From Candidatus Caldilinea saccharophila (lineage in GTDB: Bacteria > Chloroflexota > Anaerolineae > Caldilineales > Caldilineaceae), in contig JADJVW010000002.1 of NCBI GenBank assembly GCA_016710365.1, positions 186,001-250,000 of the forward strand: a stretch of 64,000 bases of DNA. The letters are read 5' to 3'. How positions within the stretch are numbered: position 1 is the first letter of the stretch; each line of letters opens with the position of its first letter. A program made the translations under genes and the position numbers. Below the pieces are notes generated by a model. It saw only the letters and a list, made by a program, of their open reading frames with translations, was not told where the DNA came from and searched no databases. Below are positions 9,328 through 20,782 of this stretch, piece by piece.

Positions 9328-9669
9328 TCAGATATCCACTCCGGTGCGTAGCACTTCCTCTAAAAAATGAGGCGCCAGCGCCTCAAGGGGTTTCAGGTCG
9401 ATCGGAAAATCGCTTAATTTGCCGGCTTGCGCCAGCGCGGGAAAGAAATCGGCTGGGGAGATGCCAGCGACAGCCAGGTCAAGATCGGACGTTGCGGCGA
9501 AGCGCCCCTGGGCCAGCGAGCCAAAGAGCAGCACGCGCTGCGCGCCAAAACGGTTGCGCAGCATCGTCGCAATCTGCTCTGCCTCGACGCGCGCTTGCTC
9601 GGCGAGGTGTGCGCTGCGCGCTTGCCGAACCGTTTCTCGGCGACGCCAGTAGGCAAGATAGGGTTCCAC
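9328..9669 (-). CDS. MNT-type nucleotidyltransferase (antitoxin-like)
   Basis: A 113-residue minimal nucleotidyltransferase with the signature GSLAQGRFAATSDLDLAV (GS-x10-D-x-D), which binds the metal and nucleotide, and a third acidic position at PIDLKP. In MNT-HEPN modules such enzymes AMPylate and silence a neighbouring HEPN RNase. Here the short HEPN-like gene follows with a one-base gap on the same strand, which supports that role. The N-terminal region (residues 1-35) is a charged helix. The MNT call is solid; target modification is inferred from family knowledge. Confidence 0.82.
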   Translation of the reverse strand: MEPYLAYWRRRETVRQARSAHLAEQARVEAEQIATMLRNRFGAQRVLLFGSLAQGRFAATSDLDLAVAGISPADFFPALAQAGKLSDFPIDLKPLEALAPHFLEEVLRTGVDI

Positions 9670-9767
9670 TGAGGTATTTTAGCCCGTATGTACTAGCGAG
9701 GTCTACAGTATATGGGGTTCGCTCACTGCTTCGCCAGGCCGAACCCTGCTCAGTTTCTACTCATGGT

Positions 9768-9798
9768 TTGACCAGATCGCCCCCTCATCCGCTATACT
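9768..9798 (+). promoter_or_regulatory. Candidate proB promoter, possibly leaderless
   Basis: TTGACC (9768-9773) and TATACT (9793-9798) are separated by 19 bp. The proB ATG is at 9806, only 7 bp after the -10 box, so transcription would begin at or next to the start codon. No ribosome-binding site lies in between. Confidence 0.5.
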
Positions 9799-9805
9799 TT
9801 CCCCC

Positions 9806-10912
9806 ATGTACAAGCGTATCGTCGTCAAACTGGGCACCAGCATTCTCACCGGCGGCGGCCGTTATCTTGACCAGGCGCGCATGGTCGAGATTACGCGCCA
9901 GTGCGCCGCGCTCTACGCACAGGGGCAGGATGTGATCGTCTGCACCTCCGGCGCGGTGGCCGCGGGTCGCGCGCATCTGAACTTTCCGACGCTGCCCGCC
10001 ACCATCACCAGCAAGCAGCTCTTTGCCGCGGTCGGCCAGCTCCAACTGATGCGCGTCTGGGAACATCTTTTCGACATTTACAGCGTGCGCGTCGGGCAGA
10101 TCCTGTTGACGCGCGGCGACGTCGAAAACCGTCACCGCTATCTGAACGCGCGCGACGCCTTCAACGCACTGCTCGAACAGCGCATCGTGCCCATCGTCAA
10201 CGAGAACGACGCGGTCGCCACCGAGGAGATCCGCGTGGGAGACAACGACAATCTCTCCGCGCTGGTGGCGACGCTGGTCAACGCCGATCTGCTGATCTTG
10301 CTCACCGATCAGCCGGGTCTCTTCACCGCCGACCCGCGCAACCATCCAGACGCCCGGTTAATCCCGGAAGTGCGCAAGATCGACGGCGCGCTCAAGGGGT
10401 TGGCCGGCGGCAGCGTCAGTGGCCTGGGCACCGGCGGCATGACGACGAAATTGCAGGCCGCCAATACAGCGCGCCATGCCGGCGTCGATGTCGTGATTGC
10501 GGCAGGCGCCGAGCCGAATGTCATCCTGCGCGTGGCCGCGGGCGAGGCCGTGGGCACGCGCTTTCCCGCGCTGGCGACGCGACCGGAGAGCCGCAAAGCG
10601 TGGATCCTGGCCGGCCCCAAGCCCGCGGGCCGGCTGCTCATCGACGAAGGGGCCAGCGCGGCGATCTGCTTCAAGGGGCGCAGCTTGTTGCCGGCCGGCA
10701 TCCGCAAGGTCGAGGGAAATTTCCTGCGCGGCGATACCGTGCTGATCCTGGACAGCGCGCGCAGCGAGTTGGCGCGCGGCATCGCCGGCTACACCAGCAC
10801 CGAATTGCGCAAGATCGCCGGCTACCGCTCGGATGACATCGCGGCGCGGCTCGGCTACACCTATGGCGATGTGGCCGTGCATCGCAACGATATGATCCTG
10901 TTGACGGATTAG
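9806..10912 (+). CDS. proB: Glutamate 5-kinase
   Basis: A 368-residue glutamate 5-kinase, the first step of proline synthesis (glutamate plus ATP to glutamyl-5-phosphate). The amino-acid-kinase domain begins with [12 protein letters not shown] and holds the [10 protein letters not shown] and [11 protein letters not shown] motifs. The C-terminal about 100 residues (from KAWILAG) form a PUA domain, as in E. coli ProB. Length is normal for the two-domain form. proA, the usual partner, is not in the window. The ATG at 9806 lies right after a good -10 box. Confidence 0.95.
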   Translation: MYKRIVVKLGTSILTGGGRYLDQARMVEITRQCAALYAQGQDVIVCTSGAVAAGRAHLNFPTLPATITSKQLFAAVGQLQLMRVWEHLFDIYSVRVGQILLTRGDVENRHRYLNARDAFNALLEQRIVPIVNENDAVATEEIRVGDNDNLSALVATLVNADLLILLTDQPGLFTADPRNHPDARLIPEVRKIDGALKGLAGGSVSGLGTGGMTTKLQAANTARHAGVDVVIAAGAEPNVILRVAAGEAVGTRFPALATRPESRKAWILAGPKPAGRLLIDEGASAAICFKGRSLLPAGIRKVEGNFLRGDTVLILDSARSELARGIAGYTSTELRKIAGYRSDDIAARLGYTYGDVAVHRNDMILLTD

Positions 10913-10989
10913 AAATTGGAGAGTAGAGACTGGAGATTGGAGATTGTTCGTGCCGGACAGCACAAATCTCCAATCTCCTTTAAATACTA

Positions 10990-12210
10990 ATGCCACCGAT
11001 CATCCGCGTTGAACAGCTACACTATACCTACCAGCGCGACAGCGGCGCGGTGCAGGCGTTGCGCGGCGTCGATCTGGTGGTCGAGCAGGGCGAGTATGTC
11101 GTGTTGCTTGGACACAATGGATCGGGCAAGTCTACGCTGGCTAAGCATCTCAATGCGTTGCTGCTGCCCAACAGCGGCGACGTGTGGATCAAAACCTGGA
11201 ACACCCAGGAGCGCGCCCGCCTGCGCGAGATTCGCAGCACGGTCGGCATGGTCTTCCAGCATCCCGACAACCAGATCGTGGCGACCATCGTCGAGGAGGA
11301 CGTCGCGTTTGGCCCGGAAAACCTGGGCGTGCCGCGGCCGGAGATTTTGCGCCGCGTCGACTGGGCGCTCGACAGCGTGGAGATGCAACTCTACCGGCAG
11401 CGCGCCGCGCATCAGCTTTCCGGCGGGCAGAAGCAGCGCGTTTGCATCGCCGGCGTGCTGGCAATGCAGCCCGACATCCTGGTGCTGGACGAAGCCACCG
11501 CGATGCTCGATCCACTTGGCCGCGCCGAAGTATTGGAGGTGGTGCGGCGGCTGCATCGCGAGCAAGGCGTCACGATTGTGGCGGTCACACATTTCATGCG
11601 TGAGGCTGTTGATGCCGATCGCATCGTCGTCATGGATCGAGGACGCGTCGTGTTGCACGGCGCGCCGCGGGAGATCTTTCAGCAGGTGGATCGGCTGCGC
11701 AGCCTGCATCTCGACGCACCCCATGTCAGCGAACTGGGGATCGAGCTGCGGCGACGTTTCCCGGCTTTCCCGGCCAACCTGCTCACACCGGCAGAGGTGG
11801 CGGAAGCGGTGATCGAGTATTGCGACGAGCGACAGGGGAGAGGGCGAGTCAGGGAGATGGGGAGACAAGGGGACAAGGAGAGAGGGAAGGCGATGCTGAG
11901 GTTCATCCCTCACTCTCTAAATCTCGTAATGCCCAATCTCCAATCTCCAATCTCCCAATCTCCCCCGCTCCCCTTCTCTCGCTCGACCACGTTGCCTATT
12001 GGTACATGCGCGGCACGCCGTTGGAGGTGCAGGCGATCAGCGACATCACCCTCGACGTGCAACGCGGGGAGATTGTCGGCATCATCGGCCACACGGGATC
12101 GGGCAAATCGACGGCGATCCAGCATTTCAACGCGCTGCTGCGCCCGCACGCGGGCAAGGCAGTCGTCGTCGGGATGGATCTCAACGCCCCCGATCTCGAT
12201 CTGCGCATGA
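10990..12210 (+). CDS. ecfA1: ECF transporter energy-coupling ATPase A1 (3' end abnormal)
   Basis: ABC ATPase of an energy-coupling-factor vitamin or metal-ion importer. Walker A GHNGSGKST is at 41-49, Q-loop Gln at 90 (VFQHPDNQ), signature LSGGQ at 143-147 and Walker B ILVLDEAT at 163-170, followed by VAVTHF. The VFQHPDNQ block is typical of EcfA/CbiO. True homology ends near residue 280 (about nt 11830). The frame then stays open through low-complexity ATCTCCA repeats and into ecfA2 in a wrong frame, giving a 406-residue product with a tail of about 125 meaningless residues. A stop was probably lost to the repeat insertion or a sequence error. EcfT and the substrate-binding S subunit are not in the window. 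Confidence 0.85.
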   Translation: MPPIIRVEQLHYTYQRDSGAVQALRGVDLVVEQGEYVVLLGHNGSGKSTLAKHLNALLLPNSGDVWIKTWNTQERARLREIRSTVGMVFQHPDNQIVATIVEEDVAFGPENLGVPRPEILRRVDWALDSVEMQLYRQRAAHQLSGGQKQRVCIAGVLAMQPDILVLDEATAMLDPLGRAEVLEVVRRLHREQGVTIVAVTHFMREAVDADRIVVMDRGRVVLHGAPREIFQQVDRLRSLHLDAPHVSELGIELRRRFPAFPANLLTPAEVAEAVIEYCDERQGRGRVREMGRQGDKERGKAMLRFIPHSLNLVMPNLQSPISQSPPLPFSRSTTLPIGTCAARRWRCRRSATSPSTCNAGRLSASSATRDRANRRRSSISTRCCARTRARQSSSGWISTPPISICA

Positions 12211-12831
12211 TCCGCCGCCGCGTGGGGCTGGTCTTCCAGCTTCCCGAAGCGCAACTTTTCGAGCAATTTGTGGGCGACGACGTGGCCTACGGCCCGCGCA
12301 AACTGGGGCTGAGCCGGGAAGAAGTGCGTGCGCGCGTGCGCCGGGCGATGGAGACGGTCGGCCTGTCGTTCGAGGAATTCAAAGATCGGCTGACCTTTAC
12401 GCTCAGCGGCGGAGAGATGCGACGCGCCGCGCTTGCCGGCGTGCTGGCCTTGGAGCCAGAAGTGCTTGTGCTGGACGAACCGACCGCGGGGCTTGACCCG
12501 GAGGCGCGCCGCCAGTTGATGCGCCATATTTTGACGCTGCACGATGAAGGCATGACGCTGGTCATCGTCTCGCATAACATGGAGGAGCTGGCCGAAATCT
12601 GCGACCGCCTCTATGTGATCAACGACGGCCGCACCTATCTGATGGGAACGCCGGGTGAAGTTTTCAACCGCGGCGGAGCTCCGTCAGATGGGGTTGGATG
12701 CGCCCGATGTCACGTTGATCGCCGAACGCCTCAAGGCAGCAGGATGGCTGGCGCCCGCCACCCAGGTTTACACGCTGCCACAGGCAATTGAGGCGATCAG
12801 CCAGGTGCTGGCGACGTCCCCTTGTCGTTAA
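11820..12831 (+). CDS. ecfA2: ECF transporter energy-coupling ATPase A2 (frameshift near 3' end)
   Basis: Second ABC ATPase of the ECF module, pairing with EcfA1. It shows Walker A GHTGSGKST, Q-loop VFQLPEAQLF, signature LSGGE, Walker B VLVLDEPTAGLDP and the H-loop VSHNMEE. The frame has no ATG or GTG before the domain: the only start is a TTG at 11820 inside ecfA1, and the first about 53 residues read through ATCTCCA repeats, so the true start is uncertain. An extra base in the CGCGGCGGAG stretch (about 12669-12678) shifts the frame. Read as written it ends at 12791. With the base removed it continues through a natural C-terminus (AELRQMGLDAPDVTLIAERL) to the stop at 12829-12831. Confidence 0.85.
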
Positions 12832-12840
12832 CGACAAAAG

Positions 12841-12873
12841 ACAAACCGAGTTTCTTTGAGAAACTCGGTTTGT
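12841..12873. terminator. Hairpin between converging ecfA2 and sodA
   Basis: Perfect 15-bp inverted repeat (12841-12855 with 12859-12873) with a 3-nt loop, placed between the ends of two converging genes. There is no clear T-run on either side, so it is a terminator-like or transcript-protecting hairpin. Confidence 0.6.
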
Positions 12874-12905
12874 GAACAACGCTATACAGGGATGGTCTGC
12901 TCAGC

Positions 12906-13514
<609 letters not shown>

Positions 13515-13520
13515 CGGAAT

Positions 13521-13526
13521 CCTCCT
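13521..13526 (-). promoter_or_regulatory. Shine-Dalgarno AGGAGG of sodA
   Basis: Perfect AGGAGG on the minus strand, six bases before the sodA ATG. It decides the start codon. Confidence 0.85.
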
Positions 13527-13666
13527 TGTGTATGTTGGTTTCGATTGCATGTCCAATTGAGTCGCACCATGCTCCACTGTCGCGCAGAAATCGTGCGATT
13601 TCCGTGCCGCAGGATACAAATTCAGCAGATTACGCAGTTCAGAATCGGTTTGGACAGAGCGCTTTC

Positions 13667-13765
13667 GACGCGGAGGCGCAGAGTGGCAGAGGTGCGCAGA
13701 GAACAGCAAAGGCATTTCCAGGTGCAATTCTTTGCGCTTTCTCTGCATCTTTGCGCCTCCGCGTC
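13667..13765. repeat. Palindromic intergenic element
   Basis: Outer arms of 14 bp, GACGCGGAGGCGCA (13667-13680) and TGCGCCTCCGCGTC (13752-13765), are nearly perfect inverse copies. They enclose about 70 bp with further CTCTGC/GCAGAG complementarity. It sits between sodA and the methyltransferase gene and resembles a REP or small MITE-like hairpin. No gene is seen in 13527-13794. Confidence 0.7.
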
Positions 13766-13794
13766 AAAATGAGTAGCGTTTCACAAGCGGCTTT

Positions 13795-14331
13795 TTAGAT
13801 TGGACGCGCTTCGAGGTGGACGAACACCCCGCGTCGTTGCAGAACGCGCACGTCCCACTTTTCTCCACGCAGCACCTCGACGGTTGGGCGATTCAGATGG
13901 CAATTGTGGGCGATGCGCTGCCAATAGGGTGTAACTGCGTCGGCCGCAATAGCCAAAGCAGACGTTTGCGGTCGTACATGCTCGATCATGGAGAGCACGC
14001 CGTTCGGTCGCAGCACCCGCCGGATCTCGCGCAGCGCCTGGCGCTGGTCCTGCACCGAGCAGAAGACCAGGCTGGAGACCACATGATCGATGCTGGCGCT
14101 GGCAATCGGCAGGTGCTCGGCCACGGCGATCTTGACGCTGACCGGCAGCGCACAGTGCGCGGCCGCGACCTGCGCCTGCTGGGCGCTCGCCGCGTCCGGC
14201 TCGATCGCGAAGACGCGCGCCGCGCGGCGGTAGCGAGAGAGATTCGCGCCTGACCCAGCGCCGATCTCCAGCACGACGCCGGGAATCTCTCCGACCAGCC
14301 ATTCCCGCCAGTTCCACACGCTGATACTCAT
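13795..14331 (-). CDS. Class I SAM-dependent methyltransferase
   Basis: A 178-residue methyltransferase of the UbiE/METTL7-like class. Motif I is [15 protein letters not shown] near residues 18-32, followed by an acidic residue at the end of strand 2 (AIEPD) and motif [12 protein letters not shown]. The post-I and [12 protein letters not shown] segments are typical of the family. The acceptor is unknown. Its ATG overlaps the stop of the upstream phosphoesterase gene (ATGA at 14328-14331), a sign of translational coupling. Confidence 0.82.
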   Translation of the reverse strand: MSISVWNWREWLVGEIPGVVLEIGAGSGANLSRYRRAARVFAIEPDAASAQQAQVAAAHCALPVSVKIAVAEHLPIASASIDHVVSSLVFCSVQDQRQALREIRRVLRPNGVLSMIEHVRPQTSALAIAADAVTPYWQRIAHNCHLNRPTVEVLRGEKWDVRVLQRRGVFVHLEARPI

Positions 14332-15455
14332 GTCGTCACCTCGATCAGCGTAATCTGCGGGCGAGCGCGGAAACGCAGCGGGATGCCTTCGCCCATGCCG
14401 CGCGTGATGTACACCTGTGTGCGGCCGTGGCGGAAAAAGCCGGAAACGTGTTGGCGCGGCACGAACTCGACCTGCGTGTGCGCCGGCCCCCAAAACGGCA
14501 CTCTGATCTGCCCGCCATGCGTGTGTCCCGACAGCACCAGATCCACGCGCGGCAACTGCGGGCTGGCGATGATGTCCGGGTTGTGACTCAACAGGATCAG
14601 CGGCGCATGATCCGGGATGTCGCACACCGAATCGCCTAGGCGCGGCCGCCCCTCGATCACGTCATCGACGCCGGCCAGATAAACATCCAGCCCAAGTTCG
14701 GGGCGCACCAGATGAAATCCCTGGTTGTGCAATAAAGTCATGCCCCATTGCGCCAGCGCTGTGGTCAGGCGGTCGGTATTGTTGCCGCCCGTGCGCCGGC
14801 CATCCAACGGCGTATTGCGCACATAGCGCAGATAGCGCGGGCCGCGTGTGGCCGCAGCAGCGATGCGCGCCAGCGGGCCGCGCTGTGGGTCGCGCATCCG
14901 CTCCGCGGCCTGAAAGGTGCGCCACATGCGCGGCAGCGCTTCCTGCATCGCATAATGCGTGTAATCATGGTTGCCAAAGACGCCGAACGAACCCAGACGC
15001 GGGCGCGGGACGGCGTTGAGCAGGCGCAACACATTTTCCAGCCCGCTGTCGAAGTGAATGAAATCGCCGGTATGGAAAAGCAGGTCATAGTCCAGACCCG
15101 CGGTGAGTGCGCGCACACGCTCAATCTTGGCCAGCTCGCGGCGGTTGTACTTCCCGCCATGAAAATGTGAATCGCTGAGCTGCAAAATGCGCAGTCCGCC
15201 CTGGGGCAGCCGTCCCGCCGCGCCCGGCAGGCGCACGGTCAGCCGTTCCAGGCGGATATCGAGCGGTTCGACCTGAAGCGCATAGGTCAGGAGGCCCAGC
15301 GCGGCGGCCGCGCCGCCGGCCAGCACGGCCGCGCCGCCCCACCACAGTGGGGAGAGGGTCGAATTTGTCGCCGCGGACGGCGCGGAGGAAGGTTGAACTT
15401 CGCCAGGTAACTCGGTTTGTCGTGGATCGGCTTGGTTGATCATCCGATGCAGCAT
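14328..15455 (-). CDS. Membrane-anchored metallophosphoesterase, YkuE-like
   Basis: A calcineurin-like phosphoesterase. It has an N-terminal hydrophobic segment ([23 protein letters not shown]), likely a membrane anchor. The five metal-binding blocks follow in order: [29 protein letters not shown] and GHTHGGQ. YkuE-type members act on cell-surface or lipid substrates; the substrate here is unknown. Start is uncertain: ATG at 15455 or 15443, or GTG at 15488. None has a clear ribosome-binding site. It overlaps the downstream methyltransferase start by four bases. Confidence 0.87.
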   Translation of the reverse strand: MLHRMINQADPRQTELPGEVQPSSAPSAATNSTLSPLWWGGAAVLAGGAAAALGLLTYALQVEPLDIRLERLTVRLPGAAGRLPQGGLRILQLSDSHFHGGKYNRRELAKIERVRALTAGLDYDLLFHTGDFIHFDSGLENVLRLLNAVPRPRLGSFGVFGNHDYTHYAMQEALPRMWRTFQAAERMRDPQRGPLARIAAAATRGPRYLRYVRNTPLDGRRTGGNNTDRLTTALAQWGMTLLHNQGFHLVRPELGLDVYLAGVDDVIEGRPRLGDSVCDIPDHAPLILLSHNPDIIASPQLPRVDLVLSGHTHGGQIRVPFWGPAHTQVEFVPRQHVSGFFRHGRTQVYITRGMGEGIPLRFRARPQITLIEVTT

Positions 15456-15539
15456 AGCAGAGGCCGAAATTGAGGACAAGTTGCACACTGCATGGGCGCA
15501 TTCAAAAACTTTGGCCGGCAGCCGTCACCTCCCCGCAAG

Positions 15540-15568
15540 TTGACAACATAGAGTGTCTAATAGACAAT
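15540..15568 (+). promoter_or_regulatory. Candidate sigma-70-type promoter of tkt
   Basis: TTGACA (15540-15545, a perfect -35) and GACAAT (15563-15568, four of six to consensus) with 17 bp between. The tkt ATG is 73 bp downstream, preceded by GAAAGAGGA. Confidence 0.55.
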
Positions 15569-15641
15569 TTCCCTACGGATAGTTCGTCAATGTGATAAAC
15601 ATCAAAATCACAGCGCCACTTTTGAAAGAGGATGCAAACAA

Positions 15642-17687
<2,046 letters not shown>

Positions 17688-17694
17688 GAGATTG

Positions 17695-17756
17695 GAGATT
17701 AAGAGATTGGGAGATTGGAAAAAACACAGCGTATTACTCTCCAATCTCTTAATCTC
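17695..17756. repeat. Inverted repeat of the ATTGGAGATT family
   Basis: A 16-bp arm, GAGATTAAGAGATTGG (17695-17710), has a perfect inverse copy at 17741-17756 just after tkt. Similar GAGATTGG/CCAATCTC strings lie after proB (10935-10980) and between the ecfA genes (11930-11965). It may act as a transcript-end hairpin for tkt. Confidence 0.75.
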
Positions 17757-17796
17757 TTAATCTCATTCTCCCTGCATCCCTTACGGTAAACACGCT

Positions 17797-18288
17797 ATGC
17801 TCACAACTTTACAAACTACTCTCCGCCGCACCCGGCAGCATCACGCCATCGAACATGCTACATTGTCGATCCTGGCCGAACGTTTTCCAGAGCGGCGGAT
17901 GGTGGGATACAGCGACCCGGTCGGCTTCACGTTGCTGGCAGACGTCCCAGAAGAAGCTGCCCGCCGTGCGTTGGCCGACGCCATGCTGCGCTTGCAGGCC
18001 GGCGAGACGCGCCTGGCGATCCACCCAAACTGTGGCACCAACCTGCTGACGACAGGCGTGCTCGTCACCCTGGCGGCGCTGCTTGGCGGCGCAGGCGCGC
18101 GCAAGGAGATCCTGAGCCGCTTTACGCGGGCGCTGATCCTGGTGCTGCCGGCGCTGGTGATCAGCCCGGGGTTGGGCATGCGCTTGCAACGCTACACGAC
18201 GACGGCGGAGGTCAGCGACCGTTGGGTCAAGGAAGTTCGTCCCTTGCAGTTGGGTGAGATGCGAGGATTTCGCATCATTTTTGCCTAG
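17797..18288 (+). CDS. DUF6391-like membrane protein with an HxxEH motif
   Basis: A 163-residue protein of unknown function. Residues 15-24 read HHAIEHATL, which contains HxxEH. A second conserved-looking block, HPNCGTNLL, follows near residue 76. Two hydrophobic segments (about 84-97 and 109-124) suggest membrane insertion. I believe this matches the DUF6391 family found in cyanobacteria and Chloroflexota, but this is from memory. HxxEH is the zinc motif of inverzincin peptidases; whether it binds zinc here is not known. It stands alone between tkt and holA. Confidence 0.65.
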   Translation: MLTTLQTTLRRTRQHHAIEHATLSILAERFPERRMVGYSDPVGFTLLADVPEEAARRALADAMLRLQAGETRLAIHPNCGTNLLTTGVLVTLAALLGGAGARKEILSRFTRALILVLPALVISPGLGMRLQRYTTTAEVSDRWVKEVRPLQLGEMRGFRIIFA

Positions 18289-18344
18289 CGCAAAATAGAG
18301 CGCGCACGGCGCGGATCAGGCGGATTCCCGCGGATTGCACTGGC

Positions 18345-19412
18345 ATGATTTATCTATTGATAGGTGCAGAAGAATATCTGACCGCCGAATGGCTTGCGGT
18401 GCAGAAGGCGACCTTGGGCGACCCGGAAATGGCCGGGTTGAATACGGTCGAGTTGACCGGCGCCCAGAGCAGCGCGGCGTCCATCCTGGGCGAAGCGTCG
18501 ATGATGCCCTTTCTGAGCGAACGCCGCCTGTTGATCGTGCGTGGTCTGTTGGACGCGTATGAAAAACGCATGGCCGCCAGCAAAAGCACGGACGCGGCCG
18601 TTTATGTCGAAATGGCGCAATTCCTGGCCGGTTTACGTGACGTCCCGGAGACTTGCCTCCTCGTACTTGTGGATAACTCTGTGGATAAGCGGCGCGGACT
18701 GTGGAAAGGTTATGTCTTGCCGGCGGCAGGCGACCGTTTGGAGCAACGCGTCGAGGGTTTGGACGCGCTGATCAAGGCAGGCGTCGTTCACTTGCAGACG
18801 CTCGCCGCGCCCGATGCCAAGGCGTTGCCAGGCTGGCTGCAAGCCCGTGCGCGCGCCCGCAACATCGCCATCGAGGGCGGTGCGGTCGCCATGCTCGGCG
18901 ATTTCGTCGGCGCCAACCTGCGCCAACTCGACAATGAGCTGGAGAAGCTGGCGCTCTACGCGGACGGCCGCCCGATCACGCCGCAGGACGTGCGCAAGAT
19001 GGTCGCCGACACCAGCGAAGAGCTGATCTGGAATCTGACGGACGCGCTTGGCCAGCGTCAGGCTGCCAAGGCCATGCACGCGCTGCGCGAGCTGCGACGC
19101 AACGACCAAAGCCCGATCTATCTCGTCAGCATGATCGCCCGCCAGTACCGCATGTTGATCGAGATCAAGAGTCTGCTCAACGCGGGCCAAACCAACCATT
19201 ACGACATTGCCAAACAGCTTGGCTACAGCGCCTATCCGGTGCAGAAGGCGATGCCGCTTACTCATCAATATACCTTCGGAGAGTTGGAGGACGCGCTGGA
19301 TCGCCTGCTGGACGTCGACATGGCGATGAAAACCGGCGCCGACCAGGATACGGAACTGGATGTTTTGATCGCCGAGCTATCCATGCGCCGCGTCCAACCG
19401 GCCCGAGCCTGA
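18345..19412 (+). CDS. holA: DNA polymerase III subunit delta
   Basis: A 355-residue clamp-loader delta subunit, which opens the beta clamp and hands it to DNA. It begins MIYLLIGAEEYL, where standard delta subunits show an F/YLLYGxExFL block, and has the helical TSEELIWNLTDALGQRQAAKAM segment and a C-terminal collar domain. As usual for delta, there is no working P-loop. The recF gene starts nine bases after its end, so the two form an operon linking clamp loading and gap repair. Confidence 0.9.
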   Translation: MIYLLIGAEEYLTAEWLAVQKATLGDPEMAGLNTVELTGAQSSAASILGEASMMPFLSERRLLIVRGLLDAYEKRMAASKSTDAAVYVEMAQFLAGLRDVPETCLLVLVDNSVDKRRGLWKGYVLPAAGDRLEQRVEGLDALIKAGVVHLQTLAAPDAKALPGWLQARARARNIAIEGGAVAMLGDFVGANLRQLDNELEKLALYADGRPITPQDVRKMVADTSEELIWNLTDALGQRQAAKAMHALRELRRNDQSPIYLVSMIARQYRMLIEIKSLLNAGQTNHYDIAKQLGYSAYPVQKAMPLTHQYTFGELEDALDRLLDVDMAMKTGADQDTELDVLIAELSMRRVQPARA

Positions 19413-19420
19413 GGCGCGCC

Positions 19421-20659
19421 ATGCTGCTGTCCCGCTTGAGTCTGACCCATTTTCGCAACTATCATCACCTGGAGCTGGCGTTCGACGGCTCGCTCACATT
19501 GCTGCAGGGGCAGAACGCCCAGGGCAAAACCAATCTGCTCGAAGCAATTTTTCTGCTCGCCACCAGCAAGCCCGTCCATGCCGGGCAGGAGCGCGAGATC
19601 GTGGACTGGCAGGCCGTCGACGAGCCGATCCCCTATTGCCGGGTGGCGGGGGAGGTGCAGGTGGATGGGCGCACGCTAGACCTGGAAGTGCTCCTGACCC
19701 CGCGCGGGGATAGCATCAACTATACGAAGCAAATCAAGGTCAACGGTGCGCCCAAACGGAGCATGGATCTGGTGGGGCTGTTGCGCGCCGTGCTCTTCTT
19801 GCCGGAAGACATCAAGCTGGTGGACGGCGGGCCAAGCGAACGGCGGCGCTATCTGGATGTCGCGCTGTGCCAGATCGACCGGGGGTATTGCCGGGCGCTC
19901 TCCTCCTTTCAGCGGGTGCTGCTACAACGCAACAGCCTGCTCAAGAGCCTGCGCGAGCAGGACGCGCGCCCCGCAGCCGCGGGGGTCGATGCGCAACTGG
20001 CTTTCTGGGATGAGAAGCTCGTGCAGCACGGCGCGCTGGTCATCGCCAGGCGCAACAATTTTCTCATCGAGCTGCAACGCATCGCGGCCGAGCGTCACGC
20101 CGAGCTGAGCGGGCAGCGCGAACAGTTGGCGCTCCATTATTTGCCCAGCTTCAACCCCGGCCCGCACTCCGACCAGGAATTTGAATTGCTGCGCGATGGA
20201 TTGATGACTACGCCAGCAGTCGTCAATCTTGAGGCCGGCGCGGTGGCCGGCTTTTATCTGCGCAAACTGGCGACGCGCCGCGCACGCGAAATCGCCGCGG
20301 GCACGACGCTCTACGGCCCACACCGCGACGATCTGCGCTTTCTCGCCAACGGACGCGACCTGCGCACCTATGGCAGCCGCGGGCAGCAACGCAGCGCCGC
20401 GCTCTCGCTCAAGCTGGCCGAGGTGAGCGCCATGACCGTGGCGACCGGGTCCGCCCCGCTGCTGCTGCTCGACGATGTGATGAGCGAACTCGACGCGGAG
20501 CGACGCAATATGTTGTTGACGGTCATCGATGACGTGCCGCAGGCCATTGTCACCACAACCGACTGGGAGGACTTTTCGCCTGAATTCCGCCAACGCGCAC
20601 GCTGTTTTCGGCCACTCTGGTATAGTAGAGGCAGGGGAGTGAAAAAATTGGGGACTTAG
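19421..20659 (+). CDS. recF: DNA replication and repair protein RecF
   Basis: A 412-residue SMC-like ATPase that helps load RecA at single-strand gaps. Features: FRNYHHLEL at residues 8-16, Walker A GQNAQGKTNLLEA near 28-40, a LSLKLAE signature region and Walker B LLLLDDVMSELD. The last about 25 residues (from FRPLWYSRG) are not typical and may be an extension into intergenic sequence. It follows holA in an operon. The SPEFRQRARCF region near the C-terminus is the normal RecF end. Confidence 0.94.
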   Translation: MLLSRLSLTHFRNYHHLELAFDGSLTLLQGQNAQGKTNLLEAIFLLATSKPVHAGQEREIVDWQAVDEPIPYCRVAGEVQVDGRTLDLEVLLTPRGDSINYTKQIKVNGAPKRSMDLVGLLRAVLFLPEDIKLVDGGPSERRRYLDVALCQIDRGYCRALSSFQRVLLQRNSLLKSLREQDARPAAAGVDAQLAFWDEKLVQHGALVIARRNNFLIELQRIAAERHAELSGQREQLALHYLPSFNPGPHSDQEFELLRDGLMTTPAVVNLEAGAVAGFYLRKLATRRAREIAAGTTLYGPHRDDLRFLANGRDLRTYGSRGQQRSAALSLKLAEVSAMTVATGSAPLLLLDDVMSELDAERRNMLLTVIDDVPQAIVTTTDWEDFSPEFRQRARCFRPLWYSRGRGVKKLGT

Positions 20660-20782
20660 GGGCTTGGGGTTATAGGGATAAAACGTAGGCGAGGTTTCCA
20701 TACCGCACCTGCTCGCTGCAATAGCTTCCTCCCCCGAACCCCCAACACCCCAAAACCGTAACACCGCAACACCGTAAAAAAT

